Assembly (NCBI RefSeq): GCF_900302455.1
Contig: NZ_ONZG01000002.1
Coordinates: 186,001 to 250,000, forward strand
Direction of reading: 5' to 3'
Length of the DNA: 64,000 nt
Origin: Falsiruegeria mediterranea M17
GTDB taxonomy: Bacteria > Pseudomonadota > Alphaproteobacteria > Rhodobacterales > Rhodobacteraceae
The notes beneath the pieces were generated by a model, which saw nothing but the letters and a program-made list of their open reading frames with translations, did no database searches and was not told the DNA's origin. Each line of letters begins with the position of its first letter. Positions within the stretch are counted from its first letter, which is position 1. Both the position numbers and the translations under genes were made by a program. This document shows positions 18,094-28,083 of the stretch, one piece after another.

Positions 18094-19098
18094 TTACTGT
18101 CCGTTCCCGCTTGCTTTTCTTATCCGCCACCATTCCTCGATGGCGTTTTCCGTCATTCTGATCGTCGGCCGGTTGCCCAGGCGCATGTCCACGGCGGCCA
18201 CATCGCGTTCGAGCAACTCTTGCACCTCGTTCACCGCCAGCACCCGTTCAAGGGCGCGCACCGGGCGTTCAGTCGGCAGCATGATGCGTTGCCCGCGATC
18301 CAGCACCACGTCCCAGCGGCGCTCGCCAATCCGTGCCAGCCCCCGCAGTCGCTTGCCCAAAGGCTGCGCCGCATGCAGCAAGGCCATCGCCTCGGTCACG
18401 GATTTGTCCGCCGCGTCGCCCACGATCAGGGGCAGATCGGCACGATCGGACCGCGCCTTCAGGTCGTCAACATGGGCGCCCGTTTCATCCAGAATTTCGA
18501 TCCCTTCGCGCGTGCGCCAGACCACGACCGGCACCCGCTCGACCACGTCGACCTGTAGGATACCACCGGGCCGAATACGCACAGTCGCCGATTTCACCGG
18601 ATCAAGGCCCACGACGATCTCGCGGATCTGTTCCACATCCAGATCAAACGAGCTGGTGGGGAAATCAAACGGCACGACCTCACGAATGTCCGCCGACAGG
18701 CTGTCGCCTGCCCCGTCGATGGCCATCAGGTTGACCATGAATTCCGGCCGCTCCTGGATCGAGGCGCGAACGTCCGCCACAAACATGTTCAATGCATCAC
18801 GGCGCTTTTCGCTGGACAGAAATGCACTGCCAATCGCAAAGGCCAGGCAAAACGGCACCCCGATCCGCAAGCCCAGGCGAATACCTGGCGTCAACATCCA
18901 GCGTTGCAGACGATAGCTCCACCGCGATGGGGCCGGGTCCGCGCGCTTGCCCGACAGACGAATGCGCCCTGCCCCTTCCAGTGGGATGCCGTGCCCCTGC
19001 GGGTCGTGGTCCCCACTGGCAAAGTCCGCGTCCTGTGCGGCAGGCACCTTGGACCGGAACAGCACCGGCAACAGGCGGTTGCGCTTTACCGATTGCAC
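18094..19098 (-). CDS. ftsQ: Cell division protein FtsQ
   Basis: Bitopic divisome protein that recruits FtsB/FtsL. 334 residues: a ~75-residue cytoplasmic N-terminus, one transmembrane helix near 78-95, a POTRA domain starting around residue 120 and the FtsQ beta domain. The start is a GTG at 19098 inside the end of ddl, giving a 13-base overlap. The chain is longer at its N-terminus than in enterobacteria. Confidence 0.93.
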   Translation of the reverse strand: MQSVKRNRLLPVLFRSKVPAAQDADFASGDHDPQGHGIPLEGAGRIRLSGKRADPAPSRWSYRLQRWMLTPGIRLGLRIGVPFCLAFAIGSAFLSSEKRRDALNMFVADVRASIQERPEFMVNLMAIDGAGDSLSADIREVVPFDFPTSSFDLDVEQIREIVVGLDPVKSATVRIRPGGILQVDVVERVPVVVWRTREGIEILDETGAHVDDLKARSDRADLPLIVGDAADKSVTEAMALLHAAQPLGKRLRGLARIGERRWDVVLDRGQRIMLPTERPVRALERVLAVNEVQELLERDVAAVDMRLGNRPTIRMTENAIEEWWRIRKASGNGQ

Positions 19099-20006
19099 GA
19101 GGCATCCTCCACCATCCAGGCGCAGAGCTGACCGAATGTCATACCCAACTCGCCCGCCTGTTCCGGCACCAGCGAGGTCGGCGTCATGCCGGGCTGCGTG
19201 TTTGTCTCCAACAGGAACAACCCGTCAGCGCCCTTGCTGTCATCCCAGCGAAAGTCCGTCCGACTGGCACCGCGACAGCCCAAAGCCTGATGGGCGCGCA
19301 GGGCATAGTCCAAGCAAAGGTCAAAGATGTCTTGCGGGATGTTGGCGGGCACCTCGTGGCGCGAACCGCCGGGGGAATACTTGGCCTCGTAGTCGTACCA
19401 CCCATCGGCAAAGATTTCCGTCACGGTCACCGGCTTGTCGCCCACTACCGTGGTCGTCAATTCGCGCCCCGGCACATATTGCTCGACCATCACCTGCTGC
19501 GGCATGGTGGATTCCAGTTGTGGCGGGCTGTTGGCGGCCTCGTGCACGATATAGATCCCGACCGAGGACCCTTCGTTGTTGGGTTTGACCACGTAAGGCG
19601 GCGCCAGCACATGGCGCTTCTTCACCTCATCGCGATCCGCAATCACGCTCTCGGCCACCGGCAGACCAGACGCGCGAAACATCTCTTTGGCGCGGTCCTT
19701 ATCCATCGCCAAGGCCGACGACAGCACGCCCGAATGCGTATAGGGGATGCCCAGCCATTCCAGCAAACCCTGGACACAGCCATCTTCGCCCCAGCGGCCA
19801 TGCAGGGCGTTGAAGACAACATCCGGTTTGATCTTTTGCAGACGTTCGGACAGGTCTGGACCGGCGTCCAGCTCAATCACGTTATATCCTTCGCCCTTCA
19901 GCGCGGCGGCGCATTCACGCCCACTGGACAGGGAAACCTCGCGTTCAGCCGAAGGTCCGCCCATCAATACCGCCACTGTCCGGGGTGCCCTGCTCGACTG
20001 ACCCAC
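19086..20006 (-). CDS. ddl: D-alanine--D-alanine ligase
   Basis: ATP-grasp enzyme making the D-Ala-D-Ala dipeptide for the peptidoglycan stem. 306 residues. Motifs: VLMGGPSAEREVSL at the N-terminus, LHGRWGEDG, KPNNEGSSVG, and the metal-binding FLLETNTQPGMT. The GTG start at 20006 has GAGG about eight bases upstream. It overlaps ftsQ at its end. Confidence 0.95.
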   Translation of the reverse strand: MGQSSRAPRTVAVLMGGPSAEREVSLSSGRECAAALKGEGYNVIELDAGPDLSERLQKIKPDVVFNALHGRWGEDGCVQGLLEWLGIPYTHSGVLSSALAMDKDRAKEMFRASGLPVAESVIADRDEVKKRHVLAPPYVVKPNNEGSSVGIYIVHEAANSPPQLESTMPQQVMVEQYVPGRELTTTVVGDKPVTVTEIFADGWYDYEAKYSPGGSRHEVPANIPQDIFDLCLDYALRAHQALGCRGASRTDFRWDDSKGADGLFLLETNTQPGMTPTSLVPEQAGELGMTFGQLCAWMVEDASCNR

Positions 20007-20110
20007 AACACGTGCCTCGAATTTTTCGGACCTTATTTGGTGGTCCGTGTCTGCTATTTGCCGCCGTTTCCGCCTGTTTTATTGGCCTGATCAGGTTCGG
20101 AAACGGGGTG

Positions 20111-21037
20111 TTATTTATCCAGCGGCTCACCGACCCGCATGATTTCCCATTCTAGCGTGATCCCGCTGGAATCGTAAACCTTTTTTCGCACCTCTTCGCC
20201 AAGGCCCTCGAGGTCTGCGGCAGTTGCGCCACCGGTGTTGATCATGAAATTCGAGTGTTTTTCGCTCATCTGAGCGCCGCCAACCCGTGCTCCACGCATG
20301 CCCGCGTTGTCGATCACCTTCCACGCTTTCAGGTCATGCACGTCATCTGCGCGCCCCGTGGATGAGAACCCGGCGGGGTTGCGAAAGGTCGATCCAGCGC
20401 TGCGGTCCTTGGTGGGCTGCGTCTCGTCACGCTTTTGCAGCTGCGCCGCCATGCGGGCGTGCAGCTCTTCAGCCTCGCCCGGCACCCCCTTGAGCGTGGC
20501 CGTCACCAATACCGCGCCCTCGGGCATATCGGTTTGACGATAGCGAAAGTTCAGCTCGTCAGGCCCAATCTCGCGCAGCTCTCCCTGCCGCGTCACGATA
20601 AGACCGGATTGGAACACATCCGCCGTATAGCTGCCATAGCAACCAGCGTTCATCCGCACCGCGCCGCCGATGGAGCCGGGGATGGTGCGCAAGAACGTCA
20701 GATCAACCCCCTCATCCGCTGCCTTGCGCGCCACATGCGCATCCAGCGCTGCGGCGCCTGCGGTGACAGTCAGCCCATCAACCTTGATCCCGTTGAACCC
20801 GCGCCCCAGACGGATCACCACGGCGCGCAGACCACCGTCGCGCACGATCAGGTTCGAGCCGACACCCATGGGGAATACATCCACATCATCAGGCAGCTGT
20901 CGCATGAAATCCCGCAAATCCTCGACATCGGCAGGCTGAAACAGATAGTCCGCCGGACCACCCACCCGCAGCCACGTCAGATCGGAAAGCTCTCGCTGGG
21001 GGGTCAGTTTTCCGCGAAGTGCGTCAGGTGAAATCAT
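20111..21037 (-). CDS. murB: UDP-N-acetylenolpyruvoylglucosamine reductase MurB
   Basis: FAD enzyme reducing UDP-GlcNAc-enolpyruvate to UDP-MurNAc with NADPH. 308 residues. FAD-binding segments ([28 protein letters not shown]) and the catalytic serine motif GSTFRNP are clear, with the C-terminal acidic residue in TLEWEI. A 104-base gap separates it from ddl. Confidence 0.95.
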   Translation of the reverse strand: MISPDALRGKLTPQRELSDLTWLRVGGPADYLFQPADVEDLRDFMRQLPDDVDVFPMGVGSNLIVRDGGLRAVVIRLGRGFNGIKVDGLTVTAGAAALDAHVARKAADEGVDLTFLRTIPGSIGGAVRMNAGCYGSYTADVFQSGLIVTRQGELREIGPDELNFRYRQTDMPEGAVLVTATLKGVPGEAEELHARMAAQLQKRDETQPTKDRSAGSTFRNPAGFSSTGRADDVHDLKAWKVIDNAGMRGARVGGAQMSEKHSNFMINTGGATAADLEGLGEEVRKKVYDSSGITLEWEIMRVGEPLDK

Positions 21038-21103
21038 GGGGACATCCGGTTTGCAAAGTTGCTTGTCGCATCTAGCCCAAGCCGCCCCGATTTCACAATG
21101 CCT

Positions 21104-21382
21104 TCAACGACGGTGAAGCAAGCCCCATAGAAACCCCAAAAGCGTCCCCACACTTAGTCCAGCTATGGAAGGAAAAAGGACAATATAGAACATGGCCGCC
21201 ATCAGGTAATCTCGTCCAGTTGGCGCACCATCGGACTTGAACGCAAAGATCAACGCGGAAGATACGCCCAAAAGGGCCAATGTCCAAAAGGAACGGCTGT
21301 ATAGGTTCCGCCTTGCAAATCGGAACCCAACAAAGGCCGTCACTATGAGAACAAACGAGGGTATGAACAGGTAAATGGCCAT
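21104..21382 (-). CDS. Small membrane protein between murB and the DUF2484 genes
   Basis: 92 residues from the ATG at 21382, with three hydrophobic segments (about 1-17, 29-44, 57-85) separated by short polar loops, so an inner-membrane protein. The frame is open to 21442, where a TTG would overlap the preceding gene; no convincing ribosome site marks either start. I do not recognise the family. Its position in the dcw cluster suggests an envelope role, which is inference. Confidence 0.55.
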   Translation of the reverse strand: MAIYLFIPSFVLIVTAFVGFRFARRNLYSRSFWTLALLGVSSALIFAFKSDGAPTGRDYLMAAMFYIVLFPSIAGLSVGTLLGFLWGLLHRR

Positions 21383-21396
21383 GTAAGGGTCAGGCG

Positions 21397-21636
21397 TCAG
21401 CTTTTTCCCCGCACCCAACGCCCAAGATAGATCACTGGCCAACGCAGCACGGACATGCCGCCCAGCAACACGAACAACCCGACCCAGGGGCCGTTTTCAT
21501 AGGTGACGTATCCCAACAGCGGGATGCCGATGGCGATAAGAACATAGGCGTTGCGCCAGTGGTTGTCTTTGCTCGGCGTCATCGCCAGCACGTTGGCAAC
21601 GATGGCCCAAATGCAAACAAGCGCAATCGACAGCAT
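21397..21636 (-). CDS. DUF2484 family membrane protein (second copy)
   Basis: 79 residues, mostly two or three hydrophobic helices ending in a basic tail (LRWPVIYLGRWVRGKS). It resembles the preceding gene product in layout: short N-terminal helix, an NVLAMTP turn, and a C-terminal LRxPxxYLxRW motif comparable to the FRNPLRYFWRKW of its neighbour. The start codon overlaps the previous stop (TGATG), so the two are translationally coupled. Function of the family is unknown. Confidence 0.75.
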   Translation of the reverse strand: MLSIALVCIWAIVANVLAMTPSKDNHWRNAYVLIAIGIPLLGYVTYENGPWVGLFVLLGGMSVLRWPVIYLGRWVRGKS

Positions 21637-21902
21637 CAGTCCCGCCCCTTGATCAGTTCCTCGACGTCCCCACCCGTCCATTTGCGCCAAAAATAGCGCA
21701 GCGGGTTGCGGAACATCGAGATAAACGCGGCAGCGGCGGCCAAACCAACAACCCAGCCGAACTCGCGCCCCAAAAGGTAAATCAAAACCGGCGCTGCCAG
21801 CATTAAGGCAACACCCGGCACGTATTGACGTCGCAGCGGCAACATCGCGACACCTGTAGCGGCCAGAACCCAAAGGGCGGAAACTGCAATCAGCAGGGTC
21901 AT
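21636..21902 (-). CDS. DUF2484 family membrane protein (first copy)
   Basis: 88 residues with three hydrophobic stretches and the C-terminal FRNPLRYFWRKW motif. I recognise this as the DUF2484 type found in Rhodobacteraceae division clusters; its function is not established. It begins 21 bases after murC stops and overlaps the second copy, forming a murC-DUF2484-DUF2484 transcript. Confidence 0.8.
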   Translation of the reverse strand: MTLLIAVSALWVLAATGVAMLPLRRQYVPGVALMLAAPVLIYLLGREFGWVVGLAAAAAFISMFRNPLRYFWRKWTGGDVEELIKGRD

Positions 21903-21923
21903 GCCACCTCTCCTTTTGTCGCG

Positions 21924-23318
21924 TTAACCCAAACGTGCGGGCAACCCATTGGCCCAGGCACTGATCGTACCTGCGCCCAGGCAGACCACCATATCACCCG
22001 GCTTTGCCTGTTCACGTACAAGACGTTCCAGATCATCCTCGTTCAGGATGGCGCGTGCATGACGGTGGCCATGACGAATGAGCCCCTCGACCAGAGCGTC
22101 GCGATCCGCGCCCTCGATCGGGTCTTCGCCCGCCGCAAAAACCTCGGCAATCGCCACAACGTCGGCCTCGTTGAAACAGGCGCAGAAATCATCGAACAGG
22201 CTGTGCAAACGCGAGTACCGGTGCGGCTGATGGACGGCGATCACCCGCCCCTCGGTCGCCTGACGCGCGGCTTTCAGCACGGCTGCAATCTCGACCGGGT
22301 GGTGGCCGTAATCGTCGATGATGGTCACACCGTCGACCTCGCCCACCTTGGTGAAGCGGCGGTTGACGCCCCCGAAGTCGGCCAGCGCCTGCCGGATCTC
22401 TTCTGCCTTCATGCCCAGATGACGGGCCACGGCAATGGCTGACAAAGCGTTCGAGACGTTGTGATCGCCCGGCATCGGCAGGGTGCAGCCCTCGATCACC
22501 ATGTCTTCGTGCTGCAGATGCACATCGAAATGGGCCACCCCGCCTTTGTAGGTCAGGTTGACAGCACGGACATCGGCCTGCGCGTTGAAGCCATAGGTGC
22601 GGACGCGGCGATCGGTAATGCGACCCACCAACGACTGCACCTCGGTGTGATCGGTGCAGCAGACGGCCAGCCCATAAAACGGAAGGTTCGAAACGAACTC
22701 ATAGAACCCATCGCGCAGCGTGTCGAAATCGCCCCAATGCTCCATGTGCTCGGGGTCGATGTTGGTGACAATGGCAATGGTTGCAGGCAGACGGTTGAAC
22801 GAGCCGTCGCTCTCATCCGCCTCGACCACCATCCATTCGCCCTGTCCCATCCGCGCGTTCGAGCCATAGGCGTGGATGATGCCGCCGTTGATTACGGTGG
22901 GGTCAAAGTCCCCGGCCACCATCAACTCGGCCATCATGGTCGTAGTAGTTGTTTTGCCGTGGGTGCCCGCAATCGCGATGTTCGATTTCAACCGCATCAG
23001 CTCGGCCAGCATGTCCGCCCGGCGCACCACCGGCAGGCCTTGTGCCCGCGCGCCGTCCAGCTCGGGGTTGCCCGGTTTGATCGCAGTGGACACCACCACA
23101 ACTGCGGCCCCTTCGAGGTTCTCGGCGCTTTGACCGACAAAGATGCGCGCACCCAGTTCCGTCAGACGGTCGGTGATTTTCGACGCCTTCAAGTCCGAGC
23201 CCTGCACACTGTAGCCCAGGTTCAACAGAACCTCGGCAATCCCTGACATGCCAATCCCACCTATACCCACAAAGTGGATCGGTCCGACGTCAGTGGGGAG
23301 CTTGGTTGCAGGGGTCAT
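21924..23318 (-). CDS. murC: UDP-N-acetylmuramate--L-alanine ligase MurC
   Basis: Adds L-Ala to UDP-MurNAc. 464 residues with the Rossmann-like start [15 protein letters not shown], the ATP motif GTHGKTTTT and the Mur ligase central and C-terminal domains ([16 protein letters not shown]). It begins 11 bases after the murG stop. Confidence 0.97.
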   Translation of the reverse strand: MTPATKLPTDVGPIHFVGIGGIGMSGIAEVLLNLGYSVQGSDLKASKITDRLTELGARIFVGQSAENLEGAAVVVVSTAIKPGNPELDGARAQGLPVVRRADMLAELMRLKSNIAIAGTHGKTTTTTMMAELMVAGDFDPTVINGGIIHAYGSNARMGQGEWMVVEADESDGSFNRLPATIAIVTNIDPEHMEHWGDFDTLRDGFYEFVSNLPFYGLAVCCTDHTEVQSLVGRITDRRVRTYGFNAQADVRAVNLTYKGGVAHFDVHLQHEDMVIEGCTLPMPGDHNVSNALSAIAVARHLGMKAEEIRQALADFGGVNRRFTKVGEVDGVTIIDDYGHHPVEIAAVLKAARQATEGRVIAVHQPHRYSRLHSLFDDFCACFNEADVVAIAEVFAAGEDPIEGADRDALVEGLIRHGHRHARAILNEDDLERLVREQAKPGDMVVCLGAGTISAWANGLPARLG

Positions 23319-23329
23319 CAGCTATCCTT

Positions 23330-24427
23330 TCAGGCCGCACCTTGGGCCAGATCTTCGACTAGGGTCACCAGACGCTCGGTTGCGTCCGGGACACCAACGC
23401 TCAGCGCGGCATTGGCCATCTGCTGGGCTGCGCCTGGGTTGGTGAGAACCGCCGCCATCTGCTCTGCCAACACGGCAGAGTCAAGGCGGCTTTCGGGGAT
23501 CATGATCGCGCCACCGGCCTCGACCAGCCCGCGCGCATTGGCGGTCTGTTCGTCGCGAATGGCCGCCGCCAGCGGCACCAGGATCGAGGGACGGCCAATG
23601 ACCGACAGATCCGCAATGGTGGATGCACCCGCACGGGTCACCACCAGCTGCGCCTCGGACATGCGGCGGGGCACGTCGTTGAAAAACGGTTTCACGTCGG
23701 CGCTGATGCCATGTTCGGCGTAGAATGCCGTCACGCGGTCTTCGTCCTCGGGGCGGGCCTGATGGGCCACGCGGATGTATTGGCGCAAATCGTCGGGCAA
23801 TGCTGCAATGGCGGCGGGCACCACATCCGACAGGATGCGTGCGCCTTGGCTGCCGCCCATGACCAGCACCGACATCGGGTAATCGCCGGGCGTGATGTAT
23901 CCTGCGCCAGCCCGCTCCAGGATCGCGGCACGTACCGGATTGCCGACGTGACCGGCCTCGACGCCTTCGGGCACTTCGGTCGGCCAGGTGCCACAGGCAA
24001 TTCCCGCAACCCGCTTGGCAAAGAGCTGATTGACCCGGCCCAGAACGCCGTTCTGCTCGTGGATCATGCGGGGCAACCCCAGCAACGTCGCCGCGCCAAG
24101 CGCCGGGATCGACGGGTAACCGCCAAACCCCACGACCACATCCGGCGTATCCCGCTTCATCTGCCAGGCCATGCTGGCGATGCCGGTTGCAATCTTCGGT
24201 GCCACCAGCGCCTTGGCCAGCATACCACCCCGCGCAAATGTTGCGCTGGACGCCTCGACAATCTCGGTCGTATGCGGAAAGCCGCCCGTGTATCGCGCAC
24301 CGCGCGCATCCGTAGACAGGCGCACGCGCCAACCCTTTTTAAGCATCGCTTCGGCAAGCGCCTGCGCGGGGAACATGTGCCCCCCGGTGCCGCCCGCCGC
24401 AATCAGCAGATAGTTTTGCGTCATCAT
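23330..24427 (-). CDS. murG: Lipid II synthase MurG
   Basis: Membrane-associated GT-B glycosyltransferase that adds GlcNAc to lipid I. 365 residues with the N-terminal glycine-rich loop [23 protein letters not shown], and the donor-site motifs GGSQGA and [10 protein letters not shown]. The ATG at 24427 overlaps the ftsW stop as ATGA; a second ATG follows directly. Confidence 0.97.
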   Translation of the reverse strand: MMTQNYLLIAAGGTGGHMFPAQALAEAMLKKGWRVRLSTDARGARYTGGFPHTTEIVEASSATFARGGMLAKALVAPKIATGIASMAWQMKRDTPDVVVGFGGYPSIPALGAATLLGLPRMIHEQNGVLGRVNQLFAKRVAGIACGTWPTEVPEGVEAGHVGNPVRAAILERAGAGYITPGDYPMSVLVMGGSQGARILSDVVPAAIAALPDDLRQYIRVAHQARPEDEDRVTAFYAEHGISADVKPFFNDVPRRMSEAQLVVTRAGASTIADLSVIGRPSILVPLAAAIRDEQTANARGLVEAGGAIMIPESRLDSAVLAEQMAAVLTNPGAAQQMANAALSVGVPDATERLVTLVEDLAQGAA

Positions 24428-25587
24428 CCCCGTCCGCGCAAAATGTCCCCAAACTCACCCTGAGGTCGCGTTCTTGTAAACGCCAGCAGCATCCCCAGAG
24501 CAATTCCGCCTGCAATCAGCGACGATCCACCGTAGCTGACAAAGGGCAGTGTCATACCTTTGGCGGGCAGCAATCGCACCGCCACACCCATGTTGATCAT
24601 CGCCTGAACGCCAAACATGCAGGCCAAACCAGTTCCCGCCAGGCGGATGAACGGATCGCGTTCCCGCATCAAACGCAGAAGCGAGCGCACCACGATCGAG
24701 GCATAGAGCAGGATGATGATCATAACCAGGATCAACCCATACTCCTCGGCGGCCACGGCGATGATGAAATCCGTGTGCGCATCCGGCAGCGACCATTTCA
24801 CCTGCCCCTCACCGACACCCACGCCAAACAAACCGCCCTCGCGGATCGCGTTGGTGGCATAGCCAAGCTGGGTTGTTGGATCCACATCGGGGTTCAGGAA
24901 CCCATCGATGCGGCGCGCAAAGTGTTCCGAGTTGGAGTAGGCCACCATGCCGCCCAGAACGACAACACCGGCCATGCCCACCAAGAGCAGCATCGGCGCA
25001 CCGGCTACAAAATACATCACGCCCCAGCCAAAGAGCACGAGGCAGGCCTGACCAAAGTCAGGCTGCATCACCAACATCGCCACAATCGACATGCATAGCG
25101 CAAAGGACCACAGTCGCCCCGGCGGGCCGTTGATCTCTTGGCTGGCAGCAAACAGCCAGGCGACAACCACCACAAAGCCTGGCTTCAGAAACTCGGACGG
25201 CTGTACCGAGGCAAAGCCCAAAGAATACCAACGCACGGCACCCTTGCCGAAATCGGTGCCAAAGACCGGCAACAGCGCCAACGCCACAAAGGAGCAAAGA
25301 AACCCAAGAACAGCCAATCGCCGCACCAAAGTGGGCGACATCATCGACGTCAGCAGCATCGCAACCAGTGCAGCCCCGCCAAAGATCGCCTGCCGTTCGA
25401 CATAGTGGAACGGATCAAACCCGTTTCGCGCAGCCAGGGGCGGCGACGCCGCCAGCCCCAACAGCAAGCCGATCCCAAACAGGATCAACACACAGGACAT
25501 CGACCATTTGTCGAGCGTCCGCCACCATTTCGGAAGAATTGGCTCGCCACCCTGCGCGGGCACGGCACCATACACCATCTCAGTCAT
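24424..25587 (-). CDS. ftsW: SEDS glycosyltransferase FtsW
   Basis: Polytopic divisome protein that polymerises lipid II together with FtsI. 387 residues with about ten hydrophobic helices. SEDS signatures visible: [20 protein letters not shown] and [10 protein letters not shown] near the C-terminus. It is the first gene of the second half of the dcw cluster; the gene upstream is on the opposite strand, so a promoter must lie in 25588-25774. Confidence 0.95.
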   Translation of the reverse strand: MTEMVYGAVPAQGGEPILPKWWRTLDKWSMSCVLILFGIGLLLGLAASPPLAARNGFDPFHYVERQAIFGGAALVAMLLTSMMSPTLVRRLAVLGFLCSFVALALLPVFGTDFGKGAVRWYSLGFASVQPSEFLKPGFVVVVAWLFAASQEINGPPGRLWSFALCMSIVAMLVMQPDFGQACLVLFGWGVMYFVAGAPMLLLVGMAGVVVLGGMVAYSNSEHFARRIDGFLNPDVDPTTQLGYATNAIREGGLFGVGVGEGQVKWSLPDAHTDFIIAVAAEEYGLILVMIIILLYASIVVRSLLRLMRERDPFIRLAGTGLACMFGVQAMINMGVAVRLLPAKGMTLPFVSYGGSSLIAGGIALGMLLAFTRTRPQGEFGDILRGRG

Positions 25588-25774
25588 GAGATTACCGCCA
25601 CTGATCTGCCTCGTTGATGTCCCTTTTCGGGATCTGAAGCCGACTCTACAGGCAAAAAGGGAATCAGGCCAGCCCTAGTACGGCACAGCAGCGAATACCT
25701 GCCCGTATCCAATTTCACTGATTTGCTGTATCGTAGCGCTATTTTGAAACGCATTTTTATTTGGAGTTACTATT

Positions 25775-26812
25775 ATGCCTTCCAATTGGGAGCAGTTGAT
25801 CCACACCTATGCTCAATCCACAATCCCCGCCCCCGACCTGAAACTCATCACGCTGGCGCAATGGGCGCTGGAATCAAATTTTGGGACCAGCAAACTGGCC
25901 ACTGAGCACTTGAATTTTGCAGGCCTCAAATTCCGCGCCCGCATCAACCGCGACCAGCACTATGCTGAACCGGTTGATTATCTGGCGCACGATGGGTGGG
26001 ACACCTATTGCAAATTCGCTTCGCACCAGGACTTGATCGGCGGATACTGGGCCTTCATCAACAATGGCGCCATGTACGATGGGTGGGACGCCTATGCCGA
26101 GGATCCGGCAGGCTATATTGGTCATTTACAGCGCGGTGGCTACGCGGAGGATCCCAATTACCTGTCCAAAATTCGAAGTGTTCTGCCACGCATTCGTCAG
26201 CAGGTAGATGACCTGGGTCATGCCGCCCTGCTGCAAGCCGGAGCCCTTCAACCGCGAGCCAAGTTCCGTCTGGCAGTTCTGATCGGGCACAACAGCCACG
26301 CCAAAGGAGCGCACTCGGACCATCTTATGGTATCGGAATGGCCCTATAACCAGCGGGTCTATCGGCACATGGCCGAACTTGCTCCTGAATTTGAGATCGA
26401 ACCGAAACAGTTCTTTCGCCACCCCGGCAAACCCTACGAAGACGAGATCAAGGAAGCCTACGCTCTCGTCGATACCTGGGGACCGGACGCCATATTGGAA
26501 CTCCACTTCAATTCCGGGGGCGGCCGAGGCACCGAAACTCTGTACTGGGGCGGATCGGCCAAGGGCGAGGTTCTGGCTCGCGCCGTGCAACGCGCCCTAC
26601 TGACAGAGTTGGGCCTCTCCAACCGCGGCATCAAGGATCGCCGGACCGGACGGGGTTCGTCCTCACTGGGTGCTTCAGCCCACCCGACAATTCTCACCGA
26701 GCCGTTTTTTGGAGACTCGGCCAATGACTGTGCCAAAATGGTTTCCGTGGGTGAAGACACTCTCGCCCGCGCCTATCTGATCGGTGCGCGCGACGCGATG
26801 GAGGAATTCTGA
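25775..26812 (+). CDS. Bifunctional peptidoglycan hydrolase: glucosaminidase plus amidase_3, no signal peptide
   Basis: 345 residues. Residues ~1-150 match the glucosaminidase/FlgJ-type lysozyme fold with the catalytic glutamate in WALESNFGTSKLA (Glu33). Residues ~165-345 look like a zinc N-acetylmuramoyl-L-alanine amidase (type 3): a first His in LIGHN, a Glu in VSEWPYNQR, His in ELHFNSG, the NRG loop and a final Glu in LTEPFFGD. There is no signal peptide or membrane segment, which is odd for a wall hydrolase. It could be a phage-derived endolysin or a protein exported another way. It sits between ftsW and a flavoprotein gene, against the direction of the dcw genes. The domain reading is by eye. 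Confidence 0.8.
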   Translation: MPSNWEQLIHTYAQSTIPAPDLKLITLAQWALESNFGTSKLATEHLNFAGLKFRARINRDQHYAEPVDYLAHDGWDTYCKFASHQDLIGGYWAFINNGAMYDGWDAYAEDPAGYIGHLQRGGYAEDPNYLSKIRSVLPRIRQQVDDLGHAALLQAGALQPRAKFRLAVLIGHNSHAKGAHSDHLMVSEWPYNQRVYRHMAELAPEFEIEPKQFFRHPGKPYEDEIKEAYALVDTWGPDAILELHFNSGGGRGTETLYWGGSAKGEVLARAVQRALLTELGLSNRGIKDRRTGRGSSSLGASAHPTILTEPFFGDSANDCAKMVSVGEDTLARAYLIGARDAMEEF

Positions 26813-26896
26813 CGCCGTGGCGGCGGGCATGTCTCTCACTGCCGGGTCGAACTGAAACTGCTTGCCTTTGCCCCCAAGCTCTGGCTTTGGGGGCAT

Positions 26897-28075
26897 ATGG
26901 ACTTTGACACGATTATACTTGGCGCCGGCGCTGCCGGCATGATGTGCGCCACCCGTACGGGCGGACGAACGCTGGTGGTGGATCACGCCAAAAACCCGGG
27001 CGAGAAAATCCGCATCTCGGGCGGCGGGCGGTGCAATTTCACCAATATGTATGCCGAGCCCCGGAACTTCCTGTCGCAGAACCCGCATTTCTGCAAATCT
27101 GCGCTGGTGCGCTACACCCAATGGGATTTCATCGAATTGGTGGACCAGCATGGCATCGCCTGGCACGAAAAAACGCTGGGGCAGCTCTTTTGCGATGGCT
27201 CGTCCAAACAGATCATCGCCATGCTGGTGAGCGAGATGGAGCGCGCAGGCGCTGAACTCTGGCTGAAAACCGCGCTGGTGGATTTGGCAAAGACCGAAAG
27301 CGGCTACCGCCTGACCCTCGACAAGGACGGAAAACGGGTCACGGCCTCTTGCCGCAACTTGGTGCTGGCCACTGGTGGCAAGTCGATCCCCAAGATGGGC
27401 GCCACCGGCCTTGCCTATGAGATTGCACGCCAGTTCGACATCCCCGTGACCGAGACCCGTCCCGCTTTGGTCCCCTTCACCTTCCCCGAAGGCCGCTTCA
27501 AACCGCTTGCTGGTGTCGCCACACCAACGCGCCTCAGCAACGACCACGCCAGCTTTGACGAGGCACTGCTGTTCACCCATCGGGGCCTCAGCGGGCCTGC
27601 CGTGCTGCAGCTGTCGTCCTATTGGCGCGAAGGAGAGGAAATTCACGTCAACCTCGACCCTGAGGGAACCCTGCTCGATGCGCTGCGCAACCAGCGCCAA
27701 AAATCCGGCCGCAAGGCACTGACGACGGAATTGTCAAACCACCTGCCCGCCCGCCTGGTCGACGCACTGAAGACAGACATTGAGATGGACGGCAATCTGG
27801 CCGATCAGTCCGACGCCAAGCTGCAAGTGCTCTGCGCTGCGCTCGCGGATTGGCGCCTGACCCCTTCGGGCACCGAAGGGTACCGCACCGCCGAGGTGAC
27901 CTTGGGTGGCATCGACACGAACGCCTTGTCGTCGCGCACGATGGAGGTCACCTCCGTCCCCGGACTCTACGTCATCGGCGAAGCCGTCGATGTCACCGGC
28001 TGGCTCGGTGGGTTCAACTTCCAATGGGCATGGTCATCTGGCCATGCAGCCGGAACCGCCATCGCCGCGGCCTGA
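26897..28075 (+). CDS. HI0933/BaiN-family flavoprotein
   Basis: FAD/NAD(P)-dependent oxidoreductase of the 'aminoacetone oxidase family' (TIGR00275-type) group. 392 residues with the dinucleotide motif ILGAGAAGMMCA at the N-terminus, the RISGGGRCNFTN motif typical of this family, LATGGKSIPKMGATG in the middle, and a C-terminal GGFNFQWAWSSG that closes the FAD site. The physiological substrate is not established for most members. It follows the hydrolase gene by 84 bases, and converges with the protease gene eight bases further on. Confidence 0.9.
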   Translation: MDFDTIILGAGAAGMMCATRTGGRTLVVDHAKNPGEKIRISGGGRCNFTNMYAEPRNFLSQNPHFCKSALVRYTQWDFIELVDQHGIAWHEKTLGQLFCDGSSKQIIAMLVSEMERAGAELWLKTALVDLAKTESGYRLTLDKDGKRVTASCRNLVLATGGKSIPKMGATGLAYEIARQFDIPVTETRPALVPFTFPEGRFKPLAGVATPTRLSNDHASFDEALLFTHRGLSGPAVLQLSSYWREGEEIHVNLDPEGTLLDALRNQRQKSGRKALTTELSNHLPARLVDALKTDIEMDGNLADQSDAKLQVLCAALADWRLTPSGTEGYRTAEVTLGGIDTNALSSRTMEVTSVPGLYVIGEAVDVTGWLGGFNFQWAWSSGHAAGTAIAAA

Positions 28076-28083
28076 CGCAGGTC

